From JANQFV01 sp964468185 (GTDB taxonomy: Bacteria > Planctomycetota > Phycisphaerae > UBA1845 > Fen-1342), in NCBI GenBank assembly GCA_964468185.1, contig CAYXTR010000016.1, positions 1 to 64,000 of the forward strand: 64,000 nucleotides of DNA, read 5' to 3'. The position numbers were made by a program, and so were the translations under genes. Position 1 is the stretch's first letter; the number at the start of each line of letters is the position of its first letter. The notes beneath the pieces are model-generated. The model was not told the DNA's origin. It worked only from the letters and a program-made list of their open reading frames with translations, and ran no database searches. This document shows, in pieces, positions 26,953 through 35,528 of this stretch.

Positions 26953-27342
26953 TTAGCCGCGATGCATTTCCTTGATACCCTTCTTGCCGGCGACGGTTTT
27001 CTTGGGGCCCTTGCGTGTACGGGCGTTGGTACGGGTGCGCTGTCCGCGCGCCGGGAGACTGCGGATGTGTCGCAGGCCGCGATAGCAGCGGATCTCGCGC
27101 AGGCGGGCGATGTTCTGCTGCAACTGCCGGCGCAATTGACCCTCGACGACGTAGTCGTTTTCAATGATGCCGGCGATCTTGCTGACCTCTTCCTCGCTCA
27201 GCTTGTTTGCCCGCACCGTGGGATCGATATCCGCCTTCTTGAGAATCTCGAGCGCGCGGTACGGTCCTACGCCGTAGATGTACCGCAACGCGACGTCGAC
27301 GCGTTTCTGAGCCGGAATGTCTACACCTGCAATACGAGGCAT
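26953..27342 (-). CDS. rpsM: 30S ribosomal protein uS13
   Basis: 129 residues, standard length. It begins MPRIAGVDIPAQKRVDVAL, with the helix-two-turn-helix region and a basic tail (RTRKGPKKTVAGKKG) that reaches to P-site tRNA. It makes the inter-subunit contacts of the 30S head. It is 24 bases downstream of rpmJ, which is the usual order. Confidence 0.98.
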   Translation of the reverse strand: MPRIAGVDIPAQKRVDVALRYIYGVGPYRALEILKKADIDPTVRANKLSEEEVSKIAGIIENDYVVEGQLRRQLQQNIARLREIRCYRGLRHIRSLPARGQRTRTNARTRKGPKKTVAGKKGIKEMHRG

Positions 27343-27366
27343 ACGTCCGCACCTCTCGTGTTTAGG

Positions 27367-27480
27367 CTAGCCTTGCCGCTGCTTGTGCCGCGGATTGGTG
27401 CAGATGACCCGCACCACGCCCTTGCGCTTGACAATCTTGCAGTTTTCACAAATCCGCTTGACGCTGCTGCGCACCTTCAT
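27367..27480 (-). CDS. rpmJ: 50S ribosomal protein bL36
   Basis: 37 residues beginning MKVRSSVKRICENCK. Zinc ligands Cys11, Cys14, Cys27 and His32 are all present, so this is the zinc-binding (C-plus) form. It lies two bases after the map stop and 24 before rpsM. infA, often between map and rpmJ, is not here. Confidence 0.96.
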   Translation of the reverse strand: MKVRSSVKRICENCKIVKRKGVVRVICTNPRHKQRQG

Positions 27481-27482
27481 GA

Positions 27483-28433
27483 TCAACCTCCCGCCTGCTG
27501 CGGGTACTCACCTTCGCCCGTGCTGAGGACCTGAATCCCATCCTCGACCACGGCGATCGAATCCTCAAAATGTGCCGCGAGCGAGCCATCGCGTGATACG
27601 ATCGGCCAGCCCGTCTCATCACCGAATTTCACCTCGCCATCGGCTCCCACGGTGACCATGGGCTCGATGGCGAGCACCATGCCGGGCACCAGCTCGAAGT
27701 CCGAGTCGCGAACACTCCGGTCGAAGTAGTTCGGCACCTTCGGCTCTTCGTGCATCTCCTGCCCAATTCCGTGGCCGACAAAGCGGCGAACAACGCCAAA
27801 ACCGGCGTCCTCGACACACGCCTGCATCTGCGCCGCGATCTCGCCCCAATAACCACCCGGGGCCATCTCGCGCTTGGCGATCTCGAGCGTTTGACGCGTC
27901 ACGTCCAGCAGACGCTGCGCCTCGGCTGAGATCTCTCCGACGCCAAACGTGCGGGCGGCGTCGCCACAGTAGTTCTTCAGGCGAACGCCACAATCGATAC
28001 TGATGATGTCGCCCTCGACGAGGGGACGATCACCGGGCACGCCATGTACAACCTGTTCGTTGACCGACGCACAGATTGACGCGGGAAACGGCCACTTGGC
28101 GTCGGGATTGACAACGCCTTTGAACAGCGGCTCGCCGCCTGCATCGCGAATTAACGCCTCCGCCCGGGTGTCAAGCTCGGCCGTCGTGACACCTGGACGA
28201 ACCATCGCGCCCAACTCCGTCAGTACGCGATAGACCACCTGGTTCGCAGCCCGCAGCAGCTCGATCTCCCGCGGCGACTTTATTCTCACGAGGCCCTCAC
28301 TGCCGCCCTCGCCATTCGACCGTCTCCGATCGCCGAAGAAGGACGACACGTTTGAACCCCGGCGTTTCCGCCCTGGGTCGGACTCGTTCCGCGGCCGACG
28401 ACGCGGGTTGGATCGGCGTCGAGCCGTCGTCAC
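27483..28433 (-). CDS. map: Type I methionine aminopeptidase with basic N-terminal extension
   Basis: 316 residues from the ATG that overlaps the adk stop (ATGA). The catalytic core begins near residue 49 (RIKSPREIELLRAANQ). Metal ligands are in place: DCGVRLKN, GDAARTF, GHGIGQEMH, LAIEPMV and HFEDSIAV. The first about 48 residues are Arg/Ser/Asn/Gly-rich and look disordered. A GTG at 28289 with GAGG five bases upstream would remove them, so the true start is unsettled. The enzyme removes the initiator methionine from new proteins. It is part of the secY-adk-map block. Confidence 0.95.
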   Translation of the reverse strand: MTTARRRSNPRRRPRNESDPGRKRRGSNVSSFFGDRRRSNGEGGSEGLVRIKSPREIELLRAANQVVYRVLTELGAMVRPGVTTAELDTRAEALIRDAGGEPLFKGVVNPDAKWPFPASICASVNEQVVHGVPGDRPLVEGDIISIDCGVRLKNYCGDAARTFGVGEISAEAQRLLDVTRQTLEIAKREMAPGGYWGEIAAQMQACVEDAGFGVVRRFVGHGIGQEMHEEPKVPNYFDRSVRDSDFELVPGMVLAIEPMVTVGADGEVKFGDETGWPIVSRDGSLAAHFEDSIAVVEDGIQVLSTGEGEYPQQAGG

Positions 28434-29098
28434 GACCTCCCCGCCGTGTCCGCGATACGGGCCACTTCGGCCTCGACCGCATCGGCACCGGCGGATGAAT
28501 CGACCGCGTGCAGCACCCCTTGCTTCGAGTAATACTCGATGAGCGGGGCGGTCTGCGCACGATAGGTCTCAAGCCGCGTCATGATGACCTCGCGCCGATC
28601 GTCCGGACGCTGGATCACGTTGCGGCCACCACACTTATCACAAATCCCGTCCACCTTGGGCGGGAGGAAACTTACATTATACGTCGCCCCGCAATCAACG
28701 CAAACGCGACGCCCCTCAATCCGACGAATGATCTCCTCATCGTCCAGTTTGAAGTCGACGACGGCGTCAATGTTGATACCGCGTTTCTCAAGACCGGCCG
28801 AAAGCGACTCTGCCTGCGGCACGGTGCGGGGAAATCCGTCAAGAATGAAACCGGCATCGCGATCCAGGCGATCGACGGCAGCGAGCATCACGCCTGTGAT
28901 AACCTCATCCGGGACCAACGTCCCGGCATCCATGTACTCGGATGCCTTGCGGCCGATCTCGCTGCCCTCCTGCCGCTCACGCCGCAGCACGTCGCCGCTG
29001 GAAAGCTGCATGAGATCTCGGGCGGCACAGAGACGCTGGGCCTGCGTGCCTTTTCCGGAACCGGGCGGGCCGAGGAAGATGAAGCGTTTTGCGGCCAT
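28430..29098 (-). CDS. adk: Adenylate kinase (zinc-LID form)
   Basis: 222 residues, long-form Adk. P-loop GPPGSGKGTQ (10-19), then DGFPRT (88-93). The LID carries Cys133, Cys136, Cys153 and Cys156, the four-cysteine zinc site that stabilises this type. The enzyme converts ATP and AMP to two ADP. It overlaps secY by one base (stop/start TGATG) and map by four, so translation is coupled. Confidence 0.98.
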   Translation of the reverse strand: MAAKRFIFLGPPGSGKGTQAQRLCAARDLMQLSSGDVLRRERQEGSEIGRKASEYMDAGTLVPDEVITGVMLAAVDRLDRDAGFILDGFPRTVPQAESLSAGLEKRGINIDAVVDFKLDDEEIIRRIEGRRVCVDCGATYNVSFLPPKVDGICDKCGGRNVIQRPDDRREVIMTRLETYRAQTAPLIEYYSKQGVLHAVDSSAGADAVEAEVARIADTAGRS

Positions 29099-30474
29099 CA
29101 GTACATACGTCCTTTCACGCGACCGACGCCTTCACTGCCGAGGAAGCCTTCGTAATTCCGCATGATCAAGTTGGCCTCGATCCGCTGGATGAGGTCGAGG
29201 GCGACACTGACCACAATCAGCAGGCCGGTACCGCCGAGGAAGGCCGAGATGCTGTATGGAATCTCGAGTTGTGAGGCGACGACAGATGGGATCAACGCGA
29301 TCACGGCGAGGAATCCGGCCCCGACGTACGTGATGCGCTCCATGACCTGTTCGAGGTAGTCGGCGGTGCGCTTGCCGGGCCGCAACCCCGGTATGAAGCT
29401 ACCCATATCGCGCAGGTTGTTGGCGAGTTCCTTCGGCTGGAACTGCACTGAGACCCAGAAGTACGCGAAGAAGTAGACCATGCCGACATAGGTGATGTTG
29501 TAAACGAACGCACCTGGTCGGAACGCCAACTCGAGGAATCCCCAGATGTCCCAGGCCGACACACTGGCGAGCCAGCCAAACAACACACCCGGGAACAGCA
29601 GGAATGAACTGGCAAAGATGATCGGCATGACGCCGCCGTGATTCACCCGCAGCGGCAGATAGTGCCGCGCACCACCCACCACACGCCGCCCGCGGGTCTG
29701 TTTGGCCTGCTGGATCGGAATGCGGCGCTGAGCCTGCGTAATCAGAATCGAGCCGGCCACCACCGCGACAAACGAAACGATCAGGAAGACGACCTTTTCA
29801 GGCGTCATATCAGCACCTGTCGTGGTGCCGCCGGTGCCGAAGACGTGGCTGATGAAGCCGCGCACGACCTCGATAATCGCATATGGCAGCCGGGCAATGA
29901 TGCCGGCCATAATCAGCAGGCTGATACCGTTGCCGATCCCGTATTCGTCGATTTGCTCGCCGATCCACATGAGGATGATCGTACCGACCATCAGGCCGGT
30001 CACAGCCATGATGGCGAACTCGAAACTCCCCTGAAACTGTGGGTACACGAGTCCATTCACCGTCAGGTGCCGCACCCAGAATGTGGCCTGGATGAAACAC
30101 AGCAGCACCGTGCCGTAACGCGTGTACTCCTGTATCTTCTTGCGCCCGCTTTCGCCCTCCTTGGAGAGCTTCTCAAGAGCCGGCACGACGGTGATCAGCA
30201 ATTGGAGAATAATGGATGCGCTGATGTAGGGCATGATGCCCAGACCAAACAGTGTGCTTTGGCCCAAATCACCACCGGTAAACATGGCAAAGAGCTCGGC
30301 CGCCTGCTCGGCGGCACCACTCTGACCCTGCCAGTACGACGCCAGTTTTTCCTGGTTGACGCCGGGCAGTGCTACGTAGAAGCCGATGCGATAGACGCAC
30401 AGCATCATGATCGTGAACAGGACCTTCTTCCGGAGGTCCGGCACGCGGAACATATTGACAAAGGCGCGAAACAT
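29098..30474 (-). CDS. secY: Protein translocase subunit SecY
   Basis: 458 residues with ten transmembrane helices. Signature regions include GIMPYISASIILQLL, KIQEYTRYGTV, the NGISLLIMAGI segment and ANNLRDMGSFIPGLRPGKRT in the cytoplasmic loops that bind ribosome and SecA. It forms the protein-conducting channel of the inner membrane. It is in the usual place after rplO (29-base gap). Confidence 0.98.
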   Translation of the reverse strand: MFRAFVNMFRVPDLRKKVLFTIMMLCVYRIGFYVALPGVNQEKLASYWQGQSGAAEQAAELFAMFTGGDLGQSTLFGLGIMPYISASIILQLLITVVPALEKLSKEGESGRKKIQEYTRYGTVLLCFIQATFWVRHLTVNGLVYPQFQGSFEFAIMAVTGLMVGTIILMWIGEQIDEYGIGNGISLLIMAGIIARLPYAIIEVVRGFISHVFGTGGTTTGADMTPEKVVFLIVSFVAVVAGSILITQAQRRIPIQQAKQTRGRRVVGGARHYLPLRVNHGGVMPIIFASSFLLFPGVLFGWLASVSAWDIWGFLELAFRPGAFVYNITYVGMVYFFAYFWVSVQFQPKELANNLRDMGSFIPGLRPGKRTADYLEQVMERITYVGAGFLAVIALIPSVVASQLEIPYSISAFLGGTGLLIVVSVALDLIQRIEANLIMRNYEGFLGSEGVGRVKGRMY

Positions 30475-30503
30475 CGGCGACCTCGTTTCAGCGTATCCTG
30501 GTT

Positions 30504-31193
30504 CTACTCCTGCGGCTTTTCGTCAGCCGGGGACTCGGGAGTCGGTTCGCTCTCTGCCTTGGGGGCTTCCTCAGCGGGCAGCGCGGGCTGTTCGGGGGCC
30601 GCCTCAGCGGCGGGCTTCTGCTCCGCTTCCTGGGCCGCCTTGCGGGCGGCCTTCACGTCGCGGCCATGTTGGGCCTTCGCGGCCTTGGCCGCCTCGCCCT
30701 TCTTGCTGTAGCGCTTCGACTTGGCCTTGTCGGCTGACGTGACGCGCTCACTGACCTGGACAGCACCACCCGCCTGCTCGATCAACTGCCGGGCCTTGGC
30801 ACTGAACGCCTCGGCCTCCACGTTGAGTTTCTTGGTCAGATCTCCCTTGCCGAGAATCTTGATCGGGGCCTTGCTGTCTTCAATCAGGCGCTTGTCGAGC
30901 AATGCCTGACGATTCACCTGGTCGCCGTCATTGAAGCGAGCTTCCAACGTCTGGAGATTCACAATCTCCCAGCGCGTCGCGAACTGGACGTTGCTGAAGC
31001 CGCGTTTGGGCAGCCGACGGAAAATCGGCATCTGGCCGCCTTCGTAGAGCGGGGCCGTGCCACCGCCGGAACGGGCCTGGCAACCCTTGTGGCCGCGCGT
31101 GGCGGTCTTGCCCCAGCCGCTGCTTTCGCCCCGGCCAACGCGCTTGCGGCGTTTGTGCCGACCGACCTGTTGCGTGACGTCGTTGATCATCAT
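30504..31193 (-). CDS. rplO: 50S ribosomal protein uL15 with long C-terminal tail
   Basis: 229 residues against the usual 145-150. Core: GRHKRRKRVGRGESSGWGKT, GHKGCQARSGG, PIFRRLPKRGFSN, and ending near residue 152. The tail (about 152-229) is first Lys/Ala-rich, then Ala/Pro/Glu-rich with no aromatic residues. uL15 helps organise 23S rRNA domains in late assembly. It overlaps the rpsE stop by four bases. rpmD, which normally sits between rpsE and rplO, is missing. Confidence 0.97.
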   Translation of the reverse strand: MMINDVTQQVGRHKRRKRVGRGESSGWGKTATRGHKGCQARSGGGTAPLYEGGQMPIFRRLPKRGFSNVQFATRWEIVNLQTLEARFNDGDQVNRQALLDKRLIEDSKAPIKILGKGDLTKKLNVEAEAFSAKARQLIEQAGGAVQVSERVTSADKAKSKRYSKKGEAAKAAKAQHGRDVKAARKAAQEAEQKPAAEAAPEQPALPAEEAPKAESEPTPESPADEKPQE

Positions 31194-31969
31194 GAGGACT
31201 TCTCCCCATTCTCGCCGCTACTCTCGGGCGATGATTCGGCTTCGCTGGACGGTGCGGGCGCCTCGGGGGCGGTCTGCTCCGGCTGCTCCGCTGCTTTCGA
31301 CGATTTTTCGGTATCTGTTTCCGTCCTGGGTTCCGCAACGGCCACGCCGCCGCCGGTCGCGGCTCCGGCCTCAGCATTATCGGCAAAGTCCTCTTCGCTG
31401 ATAGCCTGCTTGATCGGCTCCGGGTCGGGCGGAAGGTCGAGCTTCACACCGCGGAGCTCTTCAATCATCGCACGCGTGCGCAGCGACTGCAGCCCCTGGA
31501 TGGTTGCCTTGACCAGGTTCTTCGGACTGGTCGAGCCGTAGCATTTCGTCAGTACATCCTTTACGCCGGCGAGTTCCAGCACTGCACGCGGCGCCGAGCC
31601 GGCGATGACACCGGTACCCTCGGAAGCCGGGACCATCACGACACGGCTGGAGCCGAAGCGACCGATGATCCGGTGCGGGATGGACGTCCCGCGAAGCGGA
31701 ACCTTGAACAGGTTACGTTTCGCCTGCTTGATGCCCTTCTCGACGGCGGGAGGCACTTCGTTGGCCTTGCCATAGCCGTAGCCCACCTGGCCCTTACGAT
31801 CACCGACGACGACGAGCGCCCCGAACGAGAAGCGTCGGCCACCCTTGACGACGGTGGCGCAGCGATAGAGCTTGACGACGGTATCCTCGATCGGACTGCC
31901 ATCTTCAAAATCATCGCGGCGACCACGTCCGCGTCCTCTTGGTCTACCTGTGCCGGGTCTGGATGCCAT
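31190..31969 (-). CDS. rpsE: 30S ribosomal protein uS5 with acidic C-terminal tail
   Basis: 259 residues from the ATG with AGGA nine bases before it; an in-frame GTG two codons upstream is possible. The dsRBD-like core has VVKGGRRFSFGALVVVGD and the C-terminal lobe has GSTSPKNLVKATIQGL. The last about 75 residues are Ala/Glu/Ser/Pro-rich and strongly acidic, absent in typical uS5 (about 165-200 residues). uS5 lines the mRNA entry and decoding region. It is 17 bases after rplR. Confidence 0.97.
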   Translation of the reverse strand: MASRPGTGRPRGRGRGRRDDFEDGSPIEDTVVKLYRCATVVKGGRRFSFGALVVVGDRKGQVGYGYGKANEVPPAVEKGIKQAKRNLFKVPLRGTSIPHRIIGRFGSSRVVMVPASEGTGVIAGSAPRAVLELAGVKDVLTKCYGSTSPKNLVKATIQGLQSLRTRAMIEELRGVKLDLPPDPEPIKQAISEEDFADNAEAGAATGGGVAVAEPRTETDTEKSSKAAEQPEQTAPEAPAPSSEAESSPESSGENGEKSS

Positions 31970-31986
31970 ATCCACTTGTCCTGTGT

Positions 31987-32355
31987 CTAAAACTTCACTC
32001 CGGCCTCACGGACCGCCTCGGCCAGCGCCTTGACACGGCCATGAAACCTGCGGCCGCGGCGGTCGAAGCGGACGTGCTCGATGCCGAGCTGTTTCGCTTT
32101 CTCGCCGAGCGCCTTACCGACGGCACTCGCAGCCTTGGCGTTGCCGCCATGCTCGAACTGCCCACTGAGCTCCTTCGAACGCGAGCCGAGTGCACACAGC
32201 GTGCGACCATCCTCGTCGTTGATGAGCTGGGCGTAGATCTGCCGCGCAGAACGCGAGACGGCCAACCGGGGATAGTCGGCCGTGCCGTGGATCTTCTTGC
32301 GCACGCGCTTCACGCGACGTTGCTGTCGGATGCTCTTGATCAGCTCTCTCTTCAT
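31987..32355 (-). CDS. rplR: 50S ribosomal protein uL18
   Basis: 122 residues, standard. The basic start MKRELIKSIRQQRRVKRVRKK is followed by YPRLAVSRSARQIYAQLIND and the C-terminal FDRRGRRFHGRVKALAEAVRE. It carries 5S rRNA into the central protuberance. It follows rplF by 29 bases. Confidence 0.97.
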   Translation of the reverse strand: MKRELIKSIRQQRRVKRVRKKIHGTADYPRLAVSRSARQIYAQLINDEDGRTLCALGSRSKELSGQFEHGGNAKAASAVGKALGEKAKQLGIEHVRFDRRGRRFHGRVKALAEAVREAGVKF

Positions 32356-32384
32356 CAGTCCGATCCTCGTCCGTTGGCGGAGGA

Positions 32385-32975
32385 CTATCCGCCGCCTGCG
32401 AACACCTTACCGGCCTTGCGACGAATCTGCTCGCCGGCGTAACGAATGCCCTTGCCGAGGTAGGGCTCGGGCTTGCGAATCTTGCGAATCTCGGCGGCGA
32501 ACTGGCCCACCTGCTGCTTGTCACACCCCGTCACCGTGAAACGGGCGGGATCGGTATTGCCGCGTGCCGCCGGCGTCGTGACGGTTACCTCGAGGCCCTG
32601 CGGAATCGGGATGGTGAACTGGGACTTGCGGCCAACGCCCCGCCCCATGTAGCCGCAGTTGAGCAGCAGATTCTTGCCTTCGACGTTGGCGCTGTAGCCA
32701 GTACCGTAGAGCTCGAGTCCAATCGTGTATCCCTCGGTGACACCCTTGACCATGTTGGCGATCAGGGCGCGCGTCAGACCGTGCAGCGCCTTATTCTGCT
32801 TCTCATCGTCGGGTCGCTGGACGACGACCGTATTGTCCTCGACCGCAGCCGTTATCGGCTGAGGAATCTCCCATGAGAGATTGCCCTTGGCGCCGGAGAC
32901 CTTGACGAGCTGGCCAGCGATTTCAATCTTGGCACCCGACGGGATTTCTACTGGTTTCTTGCCAATGCGCGACAT
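32385..32975 (-). CDS. rplF: 50S ribosomal protein uL6
   Basis: 196 residues from the ATG that begins MSRIGKKPVEIPSG. The frame is open further upstream, but that part overlaps rpsH and is not uL6-like. Two alpha-beta repeats are present and the C-terminus reads RKPEPYLGKGIRYAGEQIRR. It sits near the sarcin-ricin loop and factor-binding site. It starts four bases after the rpsH stop. Confidence 0.97.
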   Translation of the reverse strand: MSRIGKKPVEIPSGAKIEIAGQLVKVSGAKGNLSWEIPQPITAAVEDNTVVVQRPDDEKQNKALHGLTRALIANMVKGVTEGYTIGLELYGTGYSANVEGKNLLLNCGYMGRGVGRKSQFTIPIPQGLEVTVTTPAARGNTDPARFTVTGCDKQQVGQFAAEIRKIRKPEPYLGKGIRYAGEQIRRKAGKVFAGGG

Positions 32976-32979
32976 GGGA

Positions 32980-33378
32980 TCACCACACTCTGCACAGAAC
33001 TTCGCCGCCGACGCGCTGCTGGCGACACTGTCGGTCGCTGAGCACGCCATGGCTGGTGGACACGACTGAGATACCCAGGCCATCGCGGACGCGTTTGAGT
33101 TCGTCAACGCCCTTGAACGTACGACAGCCAGGCTTGCTGACCCGCTGGAGGTCGAGGATGACCTTCTCCCCGTTTTCGCCATACTTGAGGTCGACCTCGA
33201 TCTCACCCTGGTTGGCGTCGTCGATCGAGAGATAGTCCTGGATATAGCCTTCTTCCTTCAGGACGCGTGCCACACCCAGGCAGACTTTGTTGCGTTTGAT
33301 GCGCACGCGCTGCTTGCCAATGCGATTGGCGTTGCGGATGCGGGTGAGCATGTCAGCGATCGGATCAGACGTTGCCAT
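32980..33378 (-). CDS. rpsH: 30S ribosomal protein uS8
   Basis: 132 residues: MATSDPIADMLTRIRNANR at the N-terminus and GLGISVVSTSHGVLSDRQCR at the C-terminus, standard S8. It binds helix 21 of 16S rRNA and in E. coli represses the spc operon by binding its mRNA near rplE. It lies 12 bases after the uS14 gene. Confidence 0.98.
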   Translation of the reverse strand: MATSDPIADMLTRIRNANRIGKQRVRIKRNKVCLGVARVLKEEGYIQDYLSIDDANQGEIEVDLKYGENGEKVILDLQRVSKPGCRTFKGVDELKRVRDGLGISVVSTSHGVLSDRQCRQQRVGGEVLCRVW

Positions 33379-33390
33379 TCTCAGCGTCCC

Positions 33391-33576
33391 TTACCAACTG
33401 GCCTTGCGTACACCCGGAATACGGCCCTCGTGCGCCAGCTTCCGGAAACAAAGTCTGCAGATCTTGAATTTGCGGTAGACCGCCCGTGACCGCCCGCACA
33501 GCTCGCAACGGCGATAGGCGCGGACGGGATACTTGGGCTTGCGTTTCGCTTTGAGCTTGAGTCCGAGTCTGGCCAT
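33391..33576 (-). CDS. rpsZ: 30S ribosomal protein uS14, zinc form
   Basis: 61 residues from MARLGLKLKAKRKPKY. Zinc ligands C24, C27, C40 and C43 are present (short, type Z protein). It binds in the 30S head near uS3 and uS10. The open frame extends upstream into rplE, but the downstream ATG fits the family. It lies seven bases after rplE. Confidence 0.97.
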   Translation of the reverse strand: MARLGLKLKAKRKPKYPVRAYRRCELCGRSRAVYRKFKICRLCFRKLAHEGRIPGVRKASW

Positions 33577-33583
33577 GGTCCGA

Positions 33584-34144
33584 TTAACTCCTAAACGGCA
33601 TACCCAGCTGAGTGAGCAGGAGGCGGGCCTCCGCATCATTCCGGGCGGTCGTGCAAATTGTGATGTTCATGCCCTGCTGGAACGTGACCTTGTCCGGATC
33701 GATCTCCGGGAAGACGCCATACTCCGTCAGGCCCATGCCATAGTTGCCACGGCCATCGAAACTGCCGGGATTCAGGCCGCGGAAGTCGCGCACACGCGGA
33801 ATCGCCACCGAGATGAGGCGATCGAGAAACTCGTACATGCGGTGTCGCCGCAGGGTAACCTTGAGACCGGTATCGTAGCCGGTGCGGACCTTGAAGTTCG
33901 ACACACTCTTGCGAGCCTTGCACACCACGGCCTTCTGACCCGTGACGGTGGCGAGGGCCGACTCCCCCTCCGCGAAGCGCTTGTGATCGCGGGCCTTGTT
34001 CGTCATCTCCTGCACGGCCTTGCCCATGCCCATAGACACGACGATCTTGTCGAGCCGCGGCAGGGACATGGGATTCTCGCGTCCCAACTCCTCTTTGAGC
34101 CTGGGCATGATGTCCGTTCTGTACCGCTCCAAAAGACGCGCCAT
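33584..34144 (-). CDS. rplE: 50S ribosomal protein uL5
   Basis: 186 residues, standard: MARLLERYRTDIMPRLKEEL, then KIVVSMGMGKAVQEM and FRGLNPGSFDGRGNYGMGL. It binds 5S rRNA and contacts P-site tRNA. Its start shares one base with the rplX stop, so the two are coupled. Confidence 0.98.
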   Translation of the reverse strand: MARLLERYRTDIMPRLKEELGRENPMSLPRLDKIVVSMGMGKAVQEMTNKARDHKRFAEGESALATVTGQKAVVCKARKSVSNFKVRTGYDTGLKVTLRRHRMYEFLDRLISVAIPRVRDFRGLNPGSFDGRGNYGMGLTEYGVFPEIDPDKVTFQQGMNITICTTARNDAEARLLLTQLGMPFRS

Positions 34145-34524
34145 TACTGCTGCCCACCTCTCTTGCTCTCAGCCCGTGTCACGTCACTGATCGCCGCACC
34201 GGTACCACCCTTTACGGCAGCCATGCGACGCTTGGAGGTCACGTGTCCGTTCGCATCGCGTTCGACCTGGAAGCGGACGCGGGTTGGACGGTCACTGCGG
34301 GGGTCGATCGGCATCACGTTCGATATATGGATCGGGGCTTCCTTCTGAACGCGGCCGCCCTGCGGATTCCGGCGATCGCGGCGGACGTGGCGATACACCA
34401 TGTTCACGCCTTCGACGAGGACCCGATCCCGGTCATGCATGACACGCAGGACCTTGCCGCGGGCGCCCTTATGGTCGCCCGAGACCACCTCGACAATGTC
34501 ATCTTTACGAATGCGCGCTGCCAT
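34144..34524 (-). CDS. rplX: 50S ribosomal protein uL24
   Basis: 126 residues. KOW motif at the N-terminus (IRKDDIVEVVSGDHKGARGK), then RVLVEGVNMVYRHVRRDRRN and the C-terminal basic tail. uL24 is one of the first proteins bound to 23S rRNA and lines the tunnel exit. Two bases separate it from rplN. Confidence 0.97.
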   Translation of the reverse strand: MAARIRKDDIVEVVSGDHKGARGKVLRVMHDRDRVLVEGVNMVYRHVRRDRRNPQGGRVQKEAPIHISNVMPIDPRSDRPTRVRFQVERDANGHVTSKRRMAAVKGGTGAAISDVTRAESKRGGQQ

Positions 34525-34526
34525 GG

Positions 34527-34916
34527 CTACCAGACCTCCTCCGCCAGCGAGATGATCTTGGTGAAGTTCTTCTCACGCAGCTCGCGGGCAACCGCACCAA
34601 ACACGCGCGTGCCGCGCGGGTTGCCGTCGTCACCGATGATGACGGCGGCGTTGCTGTCAAACCGGACGTAGCTGCCGTCGGGGCGCCGTGTGGGATACTT
34701 CGTACGAACAATGACGCAGCGGACCTTCTGCCCCTTCTTGATCTCGCCCGTGGGTGCGGCCTGCTTGACGGACGCGACGACGATGTCGCCGACGCCGCCG
34801 GTCATCAGCCGCTTCTTGCCATGCCGTCCGGACGAGCCGCGCAGTACCTGAATGCACTGCAGCCGTTTGGCTCCGGTATTGTCAGCCACATCGAGTTTGG
34901 AGTACGACGTAATCAC
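34527..34916 (-). CDS. rplN: 50S ribosomal protein uL14
   Basis: 129 residues: MITSYSKLDVADNTGAKRLQ, GDIVVASVKQAAPTGEIKKG, and DGNPRGTRVFGAVARELRE. It forms bridge contacts with the 30S subunit and binds silencing factor RsfS where present. The rpsQ stop overlaps its start by four bases (ATGA). Confidence 0.98.
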   Translation of the reverse strand: MITSYSKLDVADNTGAKRLQCIQVLRGSSGRHGKKRLMTGGVGDIVVASVKQAAPTGEIKKGQKVRCVIVRTKYPTRRPDGSYVRFDSNAAVIIGDDGNPRGTRVFGAVARELREKNFTKIISLAEEVW

Positions 34917-35239
34917 GCCTGTGCTCCTTTCTCACGTGGGGCCCGGTCAAGCACGCGCACCAGCCGCCAGCTCTTGGTCTTGCTGATCGGGCGGCACATC
35001 ATGACCTCGACGCGGTCTCCATCGTGGCACTCGTTCTTCTCGTCGTGGGCATGCAGCACCGTGCGACGACGCAGGAACTTGCCATACTTGGGGTGCCGGA
35101 CCATGTAGGAAACGGTCACCCGGATCGTCTTGTTGCGTGCCGACGACGTCACGACGCCGACCCGAGTGGGACGCACACGGCGCGGCCCATGATTGCCGGG
35201 TGCGGCGACGTTGGCGGGCTGTGTAGTTTCAGGAGTCAT
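34913..35239 (-). CDS. rpsQ: 30S ribosomal protein uS17
   Basis: 108 residues, slightly longer than usual because of a Thr/Pro-rich start (MTPETTQPANVAAPGNHGPR). The core reads VVTSSARNKTIRVTVSYMVR and HPKYGKFLRRRTVLHAHDE. It binds the 5' domain of 16S rRNA. It is 40 bases downstream of rpmC. Confidence 0.97.
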   Translation of the reverse strand: MTPETTQPANVAAPGNHGPRRVRPTRVGVVTSSARNKTIRVTVSYMVRHPKYGKFLRRRTVLHAHDEKNECHDGDRVEVMMCRPISKTKSWRLVRVLDRAPREKGAQA

Positions 35240-35279
35240 ATGGACAATCCACTCACCAGTACAGGTGCAATCCCGACAC

Positions 35280-35519
35280 CTATCGTCTCGACGCCTGCGC
35301 CGACATGTGCGCCTGGCGTTGTTCGATGTTCACCTCGTTTCGCGCGCGTAGTTCCGTCAAAACGCGCGCGATGTCATGCTTGGTCTTCCCGAGTTGCGAA
35401 GGATCCTCGAGCTTCTCCGTCACGGACTGCGCCCGCAGGTCGAACAGGTGTCGACGCAGCCGCTCCAGTTCGCCATGGAGCTCGTCGGTCTTCATCGCTC
35501 GGATTACTTCCATCTTCAT
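35280..35519 (-). CDS. rpmC: 50S ribosomal protein uL29
   Basis: 79 residues, two long helices: MKTDELHGELERLRRHLFDL and LGKTKHDIARVLTELRARNE. The C-terminal tail is short and Gln/Ala/Arg-rich. It lies at the tunnel exit beside uL23, where signal recognition particle and trigger factor dock. It is nine bases after rplP. Confidence 0.96.
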   Translation of the reverse strand: MKMEVIRAMKTDELHGELERLRRHLFDLRAQSVTEKLEDPSQLGKTKHDIARVLTELRARNEVNIEQRQAHMSAQASRR

Positions 35520-35528
35520 CGTGCTACC

